Below, one piece after another: positions 1 through 6,089 of a DNA stretch of 6,833 bases (the stretch's first letter is position 1; each line of letters begins with the position of its first letter). Both the position numbers and the translations under genes were made by a program. The notes below the pieces were generated by a model, which saw only the letters and a list, made by a program, of their open reading frames with translations, was not told the DNA's origin and searched no databases. This DNA comes from Coriobacteriia bacterium (GTDB lineage Bacteria; Actinomycetota; Coriobacteriia; Coriobacteriales; QAMH01): the NCBI GenBank assembly GCA_900758075.1, contig CAAEQF010000084.1, forward strand, positions 1 to 6,833, in the 5' to 3' direction.

Positions 1-908
1 AGTCCGACGCCGTGCTGCTGGGCGCCGTGGGCGGCCCCAAGTGGGACACGACGACCCCCGGCGCGCCGCGCCCCGAGGGTGGGCTTTTGGCAATTCGCAA
101 GGAACTCGGCCTGTACGCGAACCTGCGCCCCGTGGTCATCTACGACTCCATCGCGGCTAACTCCCCGCTCAAGACCGAGAAGGTCAAGGGTGTGGACCTG
201 CTCATCATGCGCGAGCTCACCGGTGGCCTGTACTTTGGCGACCATGTGACGCAGGAGGGCGTCGAGGGTGCGGGCGGCGACGGCAAGCCCGGCGAGCACG
301 CCTACGACATCATGCAATACGACGAGTACGAGATCGAGCGCATCATTCGCCGCGGTTTCGAGGCGGCCATGAAGCGCCGCAAGAAGGTCACGAGCGTCGA
401 CAAGGCAAACGTCCTCGACACGAGCCGCCTGTGGCGCAAGGTCGCGCACAAGGTCGCCGCGGAGTATCCCGAGGTCGAGTTCCAGGACATGCTCGTCGAC
501 AACACGGCGATGCAGATCATCAACCATCCCGACCAGTTCGACGTCATCGTCGTCGAGAACACCTTCGGCGACATTCTCTCCGATGAGGCTTCCATGCTCG
601 CGGGCTCGCTTGGGCTGCTCGCCTCGGCGTCGCTGGGCGACAGCACGTCGCTGTACGAGCCGTCGCATGGCTCTGCTCCCAAGCATGCGGGCAAAAACGA
701 CGTCAACCCCATCTCGCAGATTCAGTCCGCTGCCATGATGCTCAAGTACAGCTTCAACATGGACGAGGCGGCCGCGGATATCGACCGTGCCGTGCGCGAG
801 GCGCTCGCCGACGGCTGGTGCACCTACGATATCGCGCAGCCCGACACACCCGCCGACCACATCCTCGGCACGCGCGAGATGGGCACGAAGATCGCCGAGC
901 GCATCTAG
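1..908 (+). CDS. leuB: 3-isopropylmalate dehydrogenase, 5'-truncated by the window edge
   Basis: Oxidises and decarboxylates 3-isopropylmalate to 2-oxoisocaproate with NAD+, the third step of leucine biosynthesis, in the cytoplasm. The reading frame is open from base 3 to the TAG at 906-908, giving 302 visible residues; the family is about 350-360 long, so roughly 60 N-terminal residues lie outside. Counting the GTG codon at base 12 as residue 1, family landmarks fall where expected: LLGAVGGPKWD at the left edge, substrate arginines R29, R39 and R67, catalytic Y74 and K131 (VDKANVL), metal-binding D163, D187 and D191 (NTFGDILSDEASM), and the NAD-loop YEPSHGSAPKHAGKN. These match Thermus LeuB R94, R104, R132, Y139, K185, D217, D241 and D245 with constant offsets. 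The close relatives isocitrate and tartrate dehydrogenase are less likely, given the LeuB-type R-x9-R segment. galU follows after 28 bases with no terminator, so cotranscription is likely. Confidence 0.95.
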   Translation, partial: SDAVLLGAVGGPKWDTTTPGAPRPEGGLLAIRKELGLYANLRPVVIYDSIAANSPLKTEKVKGVDLLIMRELTGGLYFGDHVTQEGVEGAGGDGKPGEHAYDIMQYDEYEIERIIRRGFEAAMKRRKKVTSVDKANVLDTSRLWRKVAHKVAAEYPEVEFQDMLVDNTAMQIINHPDQFDVIVVENTFGDILSDEASMLAGSLGLLASASLGDSTSLYEPSHGSAPKHAGKNDVNPISQIQSAAMMLKYSFNMDEAAADIDRAVREALADGWCTYDIAQPDTPADHILGTREMGTKIAERI

Positions 909-936
909 CAGAGAAGAACCAAAGGAGAAAGTGCAG

Positions 937-1791
937 ATGAAAGCCGTAATCCCCGCAGCTGGACTTGGCAGCCGCTTCTTGCCCGCCACCAAGGCACAGC
1001 CCAAGGAGATGTTGCCGGTTGTCAACAAGCCGGCTATCCAGTACATCGTCGAGGAGGCGCTCGTTTCCGGTGCCGACGAGGTCGTGATCGTGAACAGCCA
1101 CGGCAAAGCGTCAATCGAAGAGCAGTTCAGCCCCAACGCCAAGCTGGTCGAGCACCTGCGCGGTGTCGGCAAGGACAAGTACGCCGATGCCGTCGAGGCC
1201 GCGGGCGAGCTGCCCGTGAGCTACGTGTACCAGGAAGAGCCGCTCGGCCTGGGGCATGCGGTGCACGTCGCGGCGCAGAAGACGGGCGATGACATGTTCA
1301 TGGTCATGCTCGGCGACGTGCTCGTGCCCGACAACGGCGTCTGCACGAAGATGGTCGAGGTCTCCAACGCACATGGCGGCGCCAGCGTCATTGCGGTCGT
1401 GCCGGTTGCAGACGAGGAGGTCAGCCGCTTTGGTATCGTCGGTGGCGAAGACCTGGGCGATGGGGTTTACAAACTCGAGAGCATGGTCGAGAAGCCCTCG
1501 CTGGAAGAGGCTCCCTCCAACCTCGCGATTTTCGGGCGCTATCTGCTGAGCCCGGTCGTCATGGACCTGCTCGCGCAGACCAAGCCCGGTGCAGGTGGAG
1601 AGATCCAGCTCACCGACGCGCTCGTCGCGCTGCTCGACCGTGAGGATGTCTACGCACTCGTGATCGACCCCAAGGACGGGTTCGACACGGGCACCGTGCC
1701 CGCGTGGATTACGGCAAACGTCGCGCTGGCCATGAGGGATCCCGAGATTGCGGCGTACCTCAAGGAGTCAGTGGGCGACCTGTTCGCGTAA
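937..1791 (+). CDS. galU: UTP--glucose-1-phosphate uridylyltransferase
   Basis: Makes UDP-glucose from UTP and glucose-1-phosphate, a cytoplasmic step feeding envelope polysaccharides, glycolipids and galactose metabolism. The product is 284 residues (E. coli GalU is about 302). Visible motifs are the nucleotidyltransferase signature AAGLGSRFLPATKAQPKEML at 7-26, Q99 with PLGLGHAV at 102-109, the LGDV acidic motif with D127, VEKP with K186 at 184-187, SNLAIFGRYLLS at 194-205, GEIQLTDA at 221-228 and FDTG with D250. The ATG at 937 is chosen because it starts the MKAVIPAAG strand directly and has AAAGGAG at 921-927, 9 bases upstream. The open frame runs back to 787 inside leuB but that part has no family similarity. 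The motif reads LGDV rather than LPDV as in E. coli, and G-S-R replaces G-T-R; both look like ordinary family variation. A hairpin and a repeat array follow the gene. Confidence 0.93.
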   Translation: MKAVIPAAGLGSRFLPATKAQPKEMLPVVNKPAIQYIVEEALVSGADEVVIVNSHGKASIEEQFSPNAKLVEHLRGVGKDKYADAVEAAGELPVSYVYQEEPLGLGHAVHVAAQKTGDDMFMVMLGDVLVPDNGVCTKMVEVSNAHGGASVIAVVPVADEEVSRFGIVGGEDLGDGVYKLESMVEKPSLEEAPSNLAIFGRYLLSPVVMDLLAQTKPGAGGEIQLTDALVALLDREDVYALVIDPKDGFDTGTVPAWITANVALAMRDPEIAAYLKESVGDLFA

Positions 1792-1803
1792 ATGCAGCGC
1801 TGC

Positions 1804-1830
1804 GGGGGCGTCCGCATCTTCGGGGCGCCC
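1804..1830 (+). terminator. Possible galU terminator hairpin
   Basis: Thirteen bases after the galU stop, GGGCG (1806-1810) can pair with CGCCC (1826-1830), and inside it CCG (1812-1814) with CGG (1821-1823) across a CATCTT loop; a 1x2 internal bulge separates the two helices. No T-run follows, so it lacks the classic intrinsic terminator tail. It is directly preceded by the 10-bp palindrome GCAGCGCTGC (1794-1803). The position fits an end of the leuB-galU transcript, but the hairpins of the repeat array just downstream could serve instead. Confidence 0.35.
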
Positions 1831-1856
1831 TCGCTGCTCGCGCGTCTGCTGCGCGC

Positions 1857-2030
1857 GCCACCCAGTTCTGGCACTGCCAGGGATTTCTGGCATGTGACGC
1901 CCGCGCGCCACTGAGAGTTGGCACTGCCAGGTTTTTCTGGCTTTCGCCACCCAGTTCTGGCACTGCCAGGGATTTCTGGCACGCGCGGCACACGTGCCAC
2001 TCAACGCTGGCACTGCCAAGGATTCTTGGC
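1857..2030. repeat. Array of four 35-bp dyad-symmetric GCCA/TGGC repeats
   Basis: Four 35-bp units lie at 1857-1891, 1907-1941, 1946-1980 and 1996-2030. Each has the plan GCCA-N8-TGGC-ACT-GCCA-N8-TGGC, so the GCCA and TGGC blocks are symmetric about base 18 of the unit, and an invariant 11-bp core TGGCACTGCCA sits at the centre. Units 1 and 3 are identical over 35 bases; units 2 and 4 differ in the N8 segments but both start GCCACT. Gaps are 15, 4 and 15 bases, so start-to-start distances are 50, 39 and 50, and the array reads as an 89-bp two-unit block present twice. On the + strand the right half of each unit forms a 5-6 bp hairpin (GCCAG...CTGGC, or GCCAAG...CTTGGC in unit 4). No gene is credible here. 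It may be a dispersed REP-like intergenic repeat, an array of protein-binding sites or a set of RNA hairpins; the function is unknown. Confidence 0.85.
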
Positions 2031-2060
2031 GCTCTGCTCGCCCGCGCCCCGCACATCGAG

Positions 2061-2066
2061 TAGAAT
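2061..2066 (+). promoter_or_regulatory. Candidate -10 box for tRNA-Ser
   Basis: TAGAAT lies 18 bases upstream of the mature tRNA 5' end and would place transcription initiation near 2073, leaving a short 5' leader for RNase P. It stands out in a very GC-rich stretch. No good -35 hexamer is present 16-18 bases upstream (2038-2043 reads TCGCCC), so the assignment rests on position and the -10 alone. Confidence 0.4.
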
Positions 2067-2084
2067 GCCTATGCACGCACCTGC

Positions 2085-2177
2085 GGAGGGATGGCAGAGC
2101 GGTTGAATGCAACGGTCTTGAAAACCGTCGGGCGGCCTTGAACCGCCCCCTGGGTTCGAATCCCAGTCCCTCCGCCA
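2085..2177 (+). tRNA. tRNA-Ser(UGA) with encoded CCA
   Basis: A complete class II tRNA of 93 bases. Acceptor strand GGAGGGA (2085-2091) pairs with TCCCTCC (2167-2173), followed by discriminator G2174 and encoded CCA (2175-2177). The anticodon stem ACGGT/ACCGT (2112-2116 / 2124-2128) closes the loop CTTGAAA with anticodon TGA at 2119-2121, so it reads UCA and, by wobble, other UCN serine codons. The long variable arm has a 6-bp stem GGGCGG/CCGCCC (2130-2135 / 2143-2148), typical of tRNA-Ser. The T arm is CTGGG / TTCGAAT loop / CCCAG (2150-2166). A five-T run at 2179-2183 follows the CCA. tadA begins 25 bases downstream, so the tRNA may be cut from a joint transcript. Confidence 0.97.
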
Positions 2178-2202
2178 GTTTTTGTTGAGACCGCGGGGTT
2201 TC

Positions 2203-2679
2203 ATGGATCAATCCACTCAAGATGCCGAATACATGCGGCTTGCCATCGAGCAGGCGAAAATCGCCGAGTCGTACGACGAGGTCCCCATCGGGGCGGTCGT
2301 CGTCTACGAAGGCGAGGCCATCGCTTACGGCTATAACCGGCGCGAGCTTGACGAGGACCCGGCAGGGCATGCGGAGTTCATCGCTCTCAAGAAGGCATCG
2401 GAAAAGCTCGGCCATTGGCGCCTGAGCGGATGCACCGTTTACGTCACGCTCGAACCGTGCCTCATGTGCGCGGGCCTGATGTACCAGTCGCGCATCGACC
2501 GCTGCGTGTACGGCGCGAAAGACCCCAAGGCGGGTGCTCTCGGGACGCTGTACCAGATCAACGAAGACGAGCGCCTCAACCACCGTTTCGAGGTGACTCC
2601 GGGCGTGCTAGAAGATGAGTGCGCGGGTCTGCTGAGCGGATTTTTCGCAAAGTTACGCGCGCGTCGCAAGAAAAGCTAG
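2203..2679 (+). CDS. tadA: tRNA-specific adenosine(34) deaminase
   Basis: Converts adenosine to inosine at the wobble position (A34) of tRNA-Arg(ACG), in the cytoplasm, as a zinc-dependent homodimer. The predicted protein has 158 residues, within the usual 150-170. It shows the cytidine/deoxycytidylate-deaminase zinc fold: H56-A-E58 (zinc ligand and proton shuttle), then P85-C86-x2-C89 (zinc ligands) in TLEPCLMCAGLMYQSRI, then YGAKDPKAGA. N45 sits where TadA has its conserved substrate-contacting Asn. The HAE...EPCxMCAGxMxxSRI...GAxDxKxGA pattern separates TadA from riboflavin or guanine deaminases. ATG at 2203 is preferred to the in-frame TTG at 2182, which sits in the T-run at the tRNA 3' end; the ribosome site is weak (CGGGG at 2194-2198). 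It follows tRNA-Ser closely and converges with the membrane-protein gene. Confidence 0.93.
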   Translation: MDQSTQDAEYMRLAIEQAKIAESYDEVPIGAVVVYEGEAIAYGYNRRELDEDPAGHAEFIALKKASEKLGHWRLSGCTVYVTLEPCLMCAGLMYQSRIDRCVYGAKDPKAGALGTLYQINEDERLNHRFEVTPGVLEDECAGLLSGFFAKLRARRKKS

Positions 2680-2729
2680 TAGCTGCGCGCCGGCAGACAT
2701 CCGCTCGCCATCTGACGGCTGCTCACTGC

Positions 2730-2747
2730 CCGGCAATTCGCTGCCGG
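2730..2747. terminator. Candidate bidirectional hairpin between convergent genes
   Basis: CCGGCA (2730-2735) and TGCCGG (2742-2747) form a perfect 6-bp stem around a 6-base ATTCGC loop, in the 84-base gap between the tadA stop and the stop of the convergent membrane-protein gene. A second CCGGCA at 2690-2695 could pair with the same right arm. No T-tract follows on either strand, so termination is inferred from position and stem strength only. Confidence 0.42.
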
Positions 2748-2763
2748 TATCTCACTCGCTTGA

Positions 2764-3990
2764 CTATTCGCCCTCTCCGGCGGGGATGTAGCCGGATTCC
2801 CTGTCCTTGCGCGCGATGTAGCGCGACAGCATGCTGTGGGGGTTGTTCACAAGAACGGTCAGCCCCATGCCGAGCACGATGGGCAGATAGAACGTGAAAA
2901 TACGCCATACGAACGTCGATAGCGCGACGAGCGAGCTGTTGGAGTACACGAACGAGAAGAACGCCACGTAGCTGCCCTCGGCGGCGCCCATGGCGCCCGG
3001 CAGCGGGACGAACGAGGAAATCATGTACACGAACGCCTGACACGAGATGACGGTGACGATATCGCTGCCGGACTCGCCAAAGCCCAGGTAGATGATGTAG
3101 GAGACCGAGAAGAAGACGGTCAGCTGCACGACGGTCACGCCGGCAACCTGGAGCAGGAGCTTGGGCGAGCTGAGCAGAAACGTCACGCCATCGTACGCCT
3201 CTCGCATCGAGTGCAGTGCGCGCAGCTTGACCTGCTCGGGGTGCTTGATGATGTGGATGCGCGCCAGAAACCCGATGCCCCAGACGACGAAACGCGTCGT
3301 GGTCTTGCGCGCGAAGGCGAGCGCGAGCAGGGCGGCAACCAGCCCGACGCCTCCCACGAAGCCCACGATGACAAGTGCCATGAGCGCGGCGAGGTGCTGG
3401 GTAAAGTACCCGAAGCGCAGGATGAGGACGACGACGGAGTACAGCGTGACCGTGGTCTGGTAGACGATGAAGCGGCACAGCAGCATGGTCATGGCATCCG
3501 AAAGCGGCAGCCCGAGGCGCCGGTAGTAGTAGGCCTGCATGGGCTGGCCGCCGCTGGAAAGCGGCGTGATGCCGTTGAAGTACTGCCCGATGATCGTGAC
3601 GATGTTCGTCTTGAGAAACGAGAAGCCCTTATGCAGCTGGTTGACCAGGAGCTGCATACAGACCGACTCGAGCACCCAGTACACGATCATGCCACCGAGC
3701 GCGGCGAGCAAGAACCAGTAGTTGAACTGCTGAATCGCCTCGAGGGTCTTCGTGCCCTCGCCGGCGATGAACAGATACCCGAACAGCACGGAAAACGCAA
3801 TGACGACGAGCACGGCATTCAGGCGGCGGCCCGTGATGTGGGGCGGCTTGTCCTGCTCGATGCCCTCTTCCATCTCGAGGACCGACTCCTCCAGCGGAAT
3901 CTTTTCGGCGCTTTTTGACTTCGCCTTGCCGGCACGTGCGCCTGTAGCAGTCGCAGGGGATTTCTCGTCTGCGGTGTCCGGCTGCTTCAC
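2764..3990 (-). CDS. Lysylphosphatidylglycerol synthase TM / YbhN (UPF0104) family flippase-like membrane protein
   Basis: A 408-residue integral membrane protein. Family landmarks are SGGQPMQAYYYRRLGLP at 146-162 and PLPGAMGAAEGSYVAFFSF at 329-347, both typical of the MprF-like transmembrane domain that in MprF moves lipids across the membrane. The catalytic lysyl-transferase half of MprF is absent, so it is a stand-alone TM domain and no lipid-aminoacylation activity should be assumed. A Lys/Glu/Ala-rich, probably cytoplasmic tail of about 56 residues precedes hydrophobic segments near 57-77, 91-112, 167-192, 201-227, 277-302, 313-329, 340-358 and 362-383. The start is GTG at 3990-3988, with AGGAAG just upstream and AAGGGC farther; an internal ATG at codon 40 is a less likely alternative. 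It lies 33 bases after the glycosyltransferase and shares its promoter. Transport of a glycosylated lipid made by that neighbour is an inference. Confidence 0.85.
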   Translation of the reverse strand: MKQPDTADEKSPATATGARAGKAKSKSAEKIPLEESVLEMEEGIEQDKPPHITGRRLNAVLVVIAFSVLFGYLFIAGEGTKTLEAIQQFNYWFLLAALGGMIVYWVLESVCMQLLVNQLHKGFSFLKTNIVTIIGQYFNGITPLSSGGQPMQAYYYRRLGLPLSDAMTMLLCRFIVYQTTVTLYSVVVLILRFGYFTQHLAALMALVIVGFVGGVGLVAALLALAFARKTTTRFVVWGIGFLARIHIIKHPEQVKLRALHSMREAYDGVTFLLSSPKLLLQVAGVTVVQLTVFFSVSYIIYLGFGESGSDIVTVISCQAFVYMISSFVPLPGAMGAAEGSYVAFFSFVYSNSSLVALSTFVWRIFTFYLPIVLGMGLTVLVNNPHSMLSRYIARKDRESGYIPAGEGE

Positions 3991-4023
3991 AACTTCCTGC
4001 CCTTCATAAAGGTTCGCCGTAGG

Positions 4024-5115
4024 CTAGGCGAACTTGAAAATCTTCTTGGCGAGCCAATACGCGCCGATGACGCCCTTGCGGATTGGAGCGTGCTTCCTGT
4101 TTGCCAGACCGGCGAGCGAGCGTGCCACACGTTTGTACAGGCCGGGATTCTTCGTCTTCATGTAATTCCAGAGCTTGTCGTTTTTCTGCAGCGACTCCGG
4201 TGTGTTGATCATGAACAGGTAGATGGTCGAAGTCGACATCATCGCGGAGATGTAGCGCGAGTAGAGCTCTGCCATCTGCGGGTTTTCCGCTGCCATTTCG
4301 TCGATGTCGTAGTCTTCGATGGAAAGGCGTGTAGCCATGAGCTGTTGGTCGATGCGCTTCTTGACCGTCTCGATGCCGATGGACTGGTCCTCGCGGCCGA
4401 TCAGGTACTGGTACACGTCGGCGTTGACGTAGTACATGCTCTTCACGTACGGGAGCGGGTGCAGCATGAGGTAGCTGTCCATGTAGCAGACGTTTTCCGG
4501 CAGCTTCACGCCGCTTTGGCGCAGCACCTCGGTGCGGTACCACGTGGCATGGACCATGATGTACTGGTCGATGCGCGGCTTGTTGAGGTCGCTCCACGTG
4601 AACTCGCGGTTTTGCGGCATGAGGTTGTCGTAGCGGATCGCGTGTTTGGTGTTGTCCACGAGGTGGTCGTACACGAAGTTGGAGAAGACGAGGTCGAGCT
4701 GCGTTCCCGGGGTCGCGTGCTCCTTGAGCACGTCGAGCACCTTGTCGAGCGCCTCGGGCTCTACCCAGTCGTCGGAGTCGATTACCTTGAAGTACACGCC
4801 GCGTGCACGCGCGATGCCCTTGTTGACGCCGCCGCCCCAGCCGGCATTTTCCTGGTCGATGACGGTGATCGTGTCGGGGTGACGGCGCTCGTAGCCGCGT
4901 GCGACTTCGAGAGTCGCGTCCTTGGAGCCGTCGTTGACGACGAGGATCTCGCAGCAGTCCTTGGCGACGAGCAGCGAATCGATGCAGGTGCCCATGTAGG
5001 CTGCGGAATTGTAGCAGGGGACGAGAAACGTCACGACTGGTTGTTGGGACGGGCACTGCTGAGTGGCGCCTGAGTCAGAATAGTCTGATGCTGCCGCAAC
5101 AGATGTATCTGGCAT
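4024..5115 (-). CDS. Family 2 glycosyltransferase
   Basis: A GT-A fold sugar transferase of 363 residues, using a nucleotide sugar as donor; acceptor and sugar cannot be read from sequence. After a Ser/Gln/Asp-rich N-terminus of about 26 residues come VTFLVPCYNSAAYMGTCIDS at 28-47, EILVVNDGSKDAT at 56-68 (nucleotide-binding D62), ENAGWGGGVNKGIARARG at 89-106 and the metal-binding DxD as IDSDDWVEP at 112-120. The C-terminal 200 residues (for example the YRTEVLR and YLIGREDQSIG segments) resemble the second half of bacterial capsule or teichoic-acid type GT2 proteins. No transmembrane helix is evident, so the enzyme is cytoplasmic or membrane-associated through its basic C-terminus (VARSLAG...KKIFKFA). 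Start ATG at 5115 is preferred since the GT2 core begins 27 residues in; GGGGAA lies 3-8 bases upstream. It is the first gene of a two-gene - strand unit with the flippase-like gene. Confidence 0.88.
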   Translation of the reverse strand: MPDTSVAAASDYSDSGATQQCPSQQPVVTFLVPCYNSAAYMGTCIDSLLVAKDCCEILVVNDGSKDATLEVARGYERRHPDTITVIDQENAGWGGGVNKGIARARGVYFKVIDSDDWVEPEALDKVLDVLKEHATPGTQLDLVFSNFVYDHLVDNTKHAIRYDNLMPQNREFTWSDLNKPRIDQYIMVHATWYRTEVLRQSGVKLPENVCYMDSYLMLHPLPYVKSMYYVNADVYQYLIGREDQSIGIETVKKRIDQQLMATRLSIEDYDIDEMAAENPQMAELYSRYISAMMSTSTIYLFMINTPESLQKNDKLWNYMKTKNPGLYKRVARSLAGLANRKHAPIRKGVIGAYWLAKKIFKFA

Positions 5116-5212
5116 GTGTTCCCCGATCCCTAGACAACAAAATGGCGCGCAAAAGCTGCAAGCGCACTGGCAACGGCTGTTGGCCGTGGTGAACTTTTAC
5201 ACAAGTTTTTCT

Positions 5213-5240
5213 ATTATACAAGAGCGGGCGGATTTGCCAA
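5213..5240 (-). promoter_or_regulatory. Sigma-70-type promoter for the glycosyltransferase-flippase unit
   Basis: On the - strand, TTGGCA (5240-5235) is followed by a 16-bp spacer and a perfect TATAAT (5218-5213). Initiation would be near 5206, giving a leader of about 90 bases before the ATG at 5115. The region is AT-rich compared with the genes around it. This is the best promoter in the window. Confidence 0.75.
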
Positions 5241-5308
5241 AACCGCGCCGCAGACACCATAAAACCAGCATGGTCACGATATGCGGGCGTCAACTCTGCC
5301 CTCGGGCC

Positions 5309-5320
5309 CTTTTCGAAAAG
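5309..5320. promoter_or_regulatory. 12-bp perfect palindrome, possible operator upstream of nth
   Basis: CTTTTCGAAAAG is a perfect palindrome in otherwise GC-rich sequence. It ends 20 bases before the -10-like TATGAT at 5341-5346, overlapping the place where a -35 box would sit. Such symmetry is typical of dimeric repressor sites, but I do not recognise it as a known operator, and an AT-rich palindrome could occur by chance. Confidence 0.3.
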
Positions 5321-5393
5321 ACCGTGTCCCAGCGCTGCGCTATGATGTTTCGCCAAAGACGGGCGTGCCGCATGCTCGCGTCACCGCACGTCT

Positions 5394-5402
5394 TGCTACA
5401 CT
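5394..5402 (+). promoter_or_regulatory. Candidate extended -10 promoter for nth
   Basis: TGCTACACT has the extended -10 form (TGN then TACACT), which would start transcription about 27 bases before the nth ATG. No matching -35 box is clear. TATGAT at 5341-5346 is an alternative -10, also without a good -35. Confidence 0.35.
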
Positions 5403-5436
5403 TCTTCACGCGAGAGAAGCCGAGAAAGGGGGCGCA

Positions 5437-6087
5437 ATGCCACGCGAGTCAAAGGCGAAGAAGCGCGAGCGCGCCGTCGAGGTGTGCCGCCGCATGGACG
5501 TGCTCTACGGCGACGCTGCCCCGGCGCTGCACTTCTCCAGCCCCTTCGAGTGCGTCATCGCCGTGGCGCTCTCGGCCCAGACGACAGACGCCAACGTCAA
5601 CAAGGTAACGCCCGTGCTTTTTGCCAAGTACGGGACGCCCGAGAAGATGGCGCAGGCGGATGTGGCAGACGTCGAGAACATCATCCACTCGATTGGCTTC
5701 CACCATAACAAGGCGCTCAACTGCATCAACTGCGCGCGTATGATCATGGCAGACTTTGGCGGCGAGGTCCCCCAGACCATGGAGGAGCTGCAGAAGCTTC
5801 CCGGGGTGGGGCGCAAGACCGCCAACATCGTCATGAACGTGAGCTTTGGCAAGTGCGAGGGCATCGCGGTCGACACGCACGTGTTCCGCATCGCCCACAA
5901 GCTCAAGCTGTCTAACAAGAAGACCCCCGCCGAGACCGAGCAAGACCTGCTCGGCCTCATCCCGCAGGAGCTGTGGACCGACGTCAACGACCAGTGGATC
6001 AGACTGGGCAGGCAGTACTGCATCGCGCGCCGCCCCCAGTGCGCGAGCTGCCCGCTTGCCGACATCTGCCCAAGTGCGGGGAAGTAG
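5437..6087 (+). CDS. nth: Endonuclease III, bifunctional DNA glycosylase/AP lyase
   Basis: Base-excision repair enzyme that removes oxidised pyrimidines and cuts the abasic site by beta-elimination. The 216 residues match the family's usual 210-220. In order: LSAQTTDANVN at 45-55, the helix-hairpin-helix LPGVGRKTANIV at 121-132 with catalytic lysine K127, VDTHVFRIAHKL at 145-156 with catalytic D146, and the C-terminal 4Fe-4S cluster C195-x6-C202-x2-C205-x5-C211. Presence of the HhH lysine argues against MutY, and the iron-sulfur loop is complete. ATG at 5437 has AAAGGGGG (5425-5432) directly upstream; the frame extends upstream to 5281 but without family similarity. rlmH begins 2 bases after its TAG, so the two are almost certainly translated from one mRNA. 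Confidence 0.95.
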   Translation: MPRESKAKKRERAVEVCRRMDVLYGDAAPALHFSSPFECVIAVALSAQTTDANVNKVTPVLFAKYGTPEKMAQADVADVENIIHSIGFHHNKALNCINCARMIMADFGGEVPQTMEELQKLPGVGRKTANIVMNVSFGKCEGIAVDTHVFRIAHKLKLSNKKTPAETEQDLLGLIPQELWTDVNDQWIRLGRQYCIARRPQCASCPLADICPSAGK

Positions 6088-6089
6088 CC

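Larger units (their letters stand above)
5116..5436. other. Divergent regulatory region between glycosyltransferase and nth
   Basis: This 321-base stretch has no credible gene. It carries the - strand promoter at 5213-5240, a leader of about 90 bases for the glycosyltransferase that contains a small hairpin ACGGC-TGTTG-GCCGT (5173-5187), the AT-rich palindrome at 5309-5320, and weak + strand promoter candidates at 5341-5346 (TATGAT) and 5397-5402. The + frame stays open from 5281 into nth but that part resembles no endonuclease III N-terminus. Confidence 0.7.

Noticed and set aside
787..936. N-terminal extension of galU
   Set aside because: It overlaps the leuB 3' end in another frame, lacks GalU similarity, and a good ribosome site fixes the ATG at 937.
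1857..2030. CRISPR array
   Set aside because: Repeat length of 35 is CRISPR-like, but the gaps are only 15, 4 and 15 bases, each unit has its own full internal symmetry, and no cas gene is near.
2085..2177. tRNA-Ser as attachment site of an integrated element
   Set aside because: No integrase, no direct copy of the tRNA 3' end elsewhere in the window, and tadA follows directly.
1768..2583. 271-residue open frame on the - strand across the repeats, the tRNA and tadA
   Set aside because: It runs antisense through a certain tRNA and a certain tadA, and its middle is merely the translated repeat array.
3987..4007. Six-codon frame upstream of the flippase-like gene on -, its TGA overlapping the GTG start
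   Set aside because: An ATG...TGA of this length is expected by chance, no ribosome site precedes it, and nothing supports translation.
4090..5073. 327-residue open frame on + opposite the glycosyltransferase
   Set aside because: Val/Leu/His/Asp-rich translation typical of an antisense frame; the - strand carries clear GT2 motifs.
5196..5220. + strand promoter TTTACA...TATACA
   Set aside because: Spacer would be only 13 bp; the AT-rich block is better explained by the - strand TTGGCA/TATAAT promoter.
5281..5436. N-terminal extension of nth to an ATG at 5281
   Set aside because: No family similarity, contains the promoter candidates, and the ATG at 5437 has a strong ribosome site and gives normal length.
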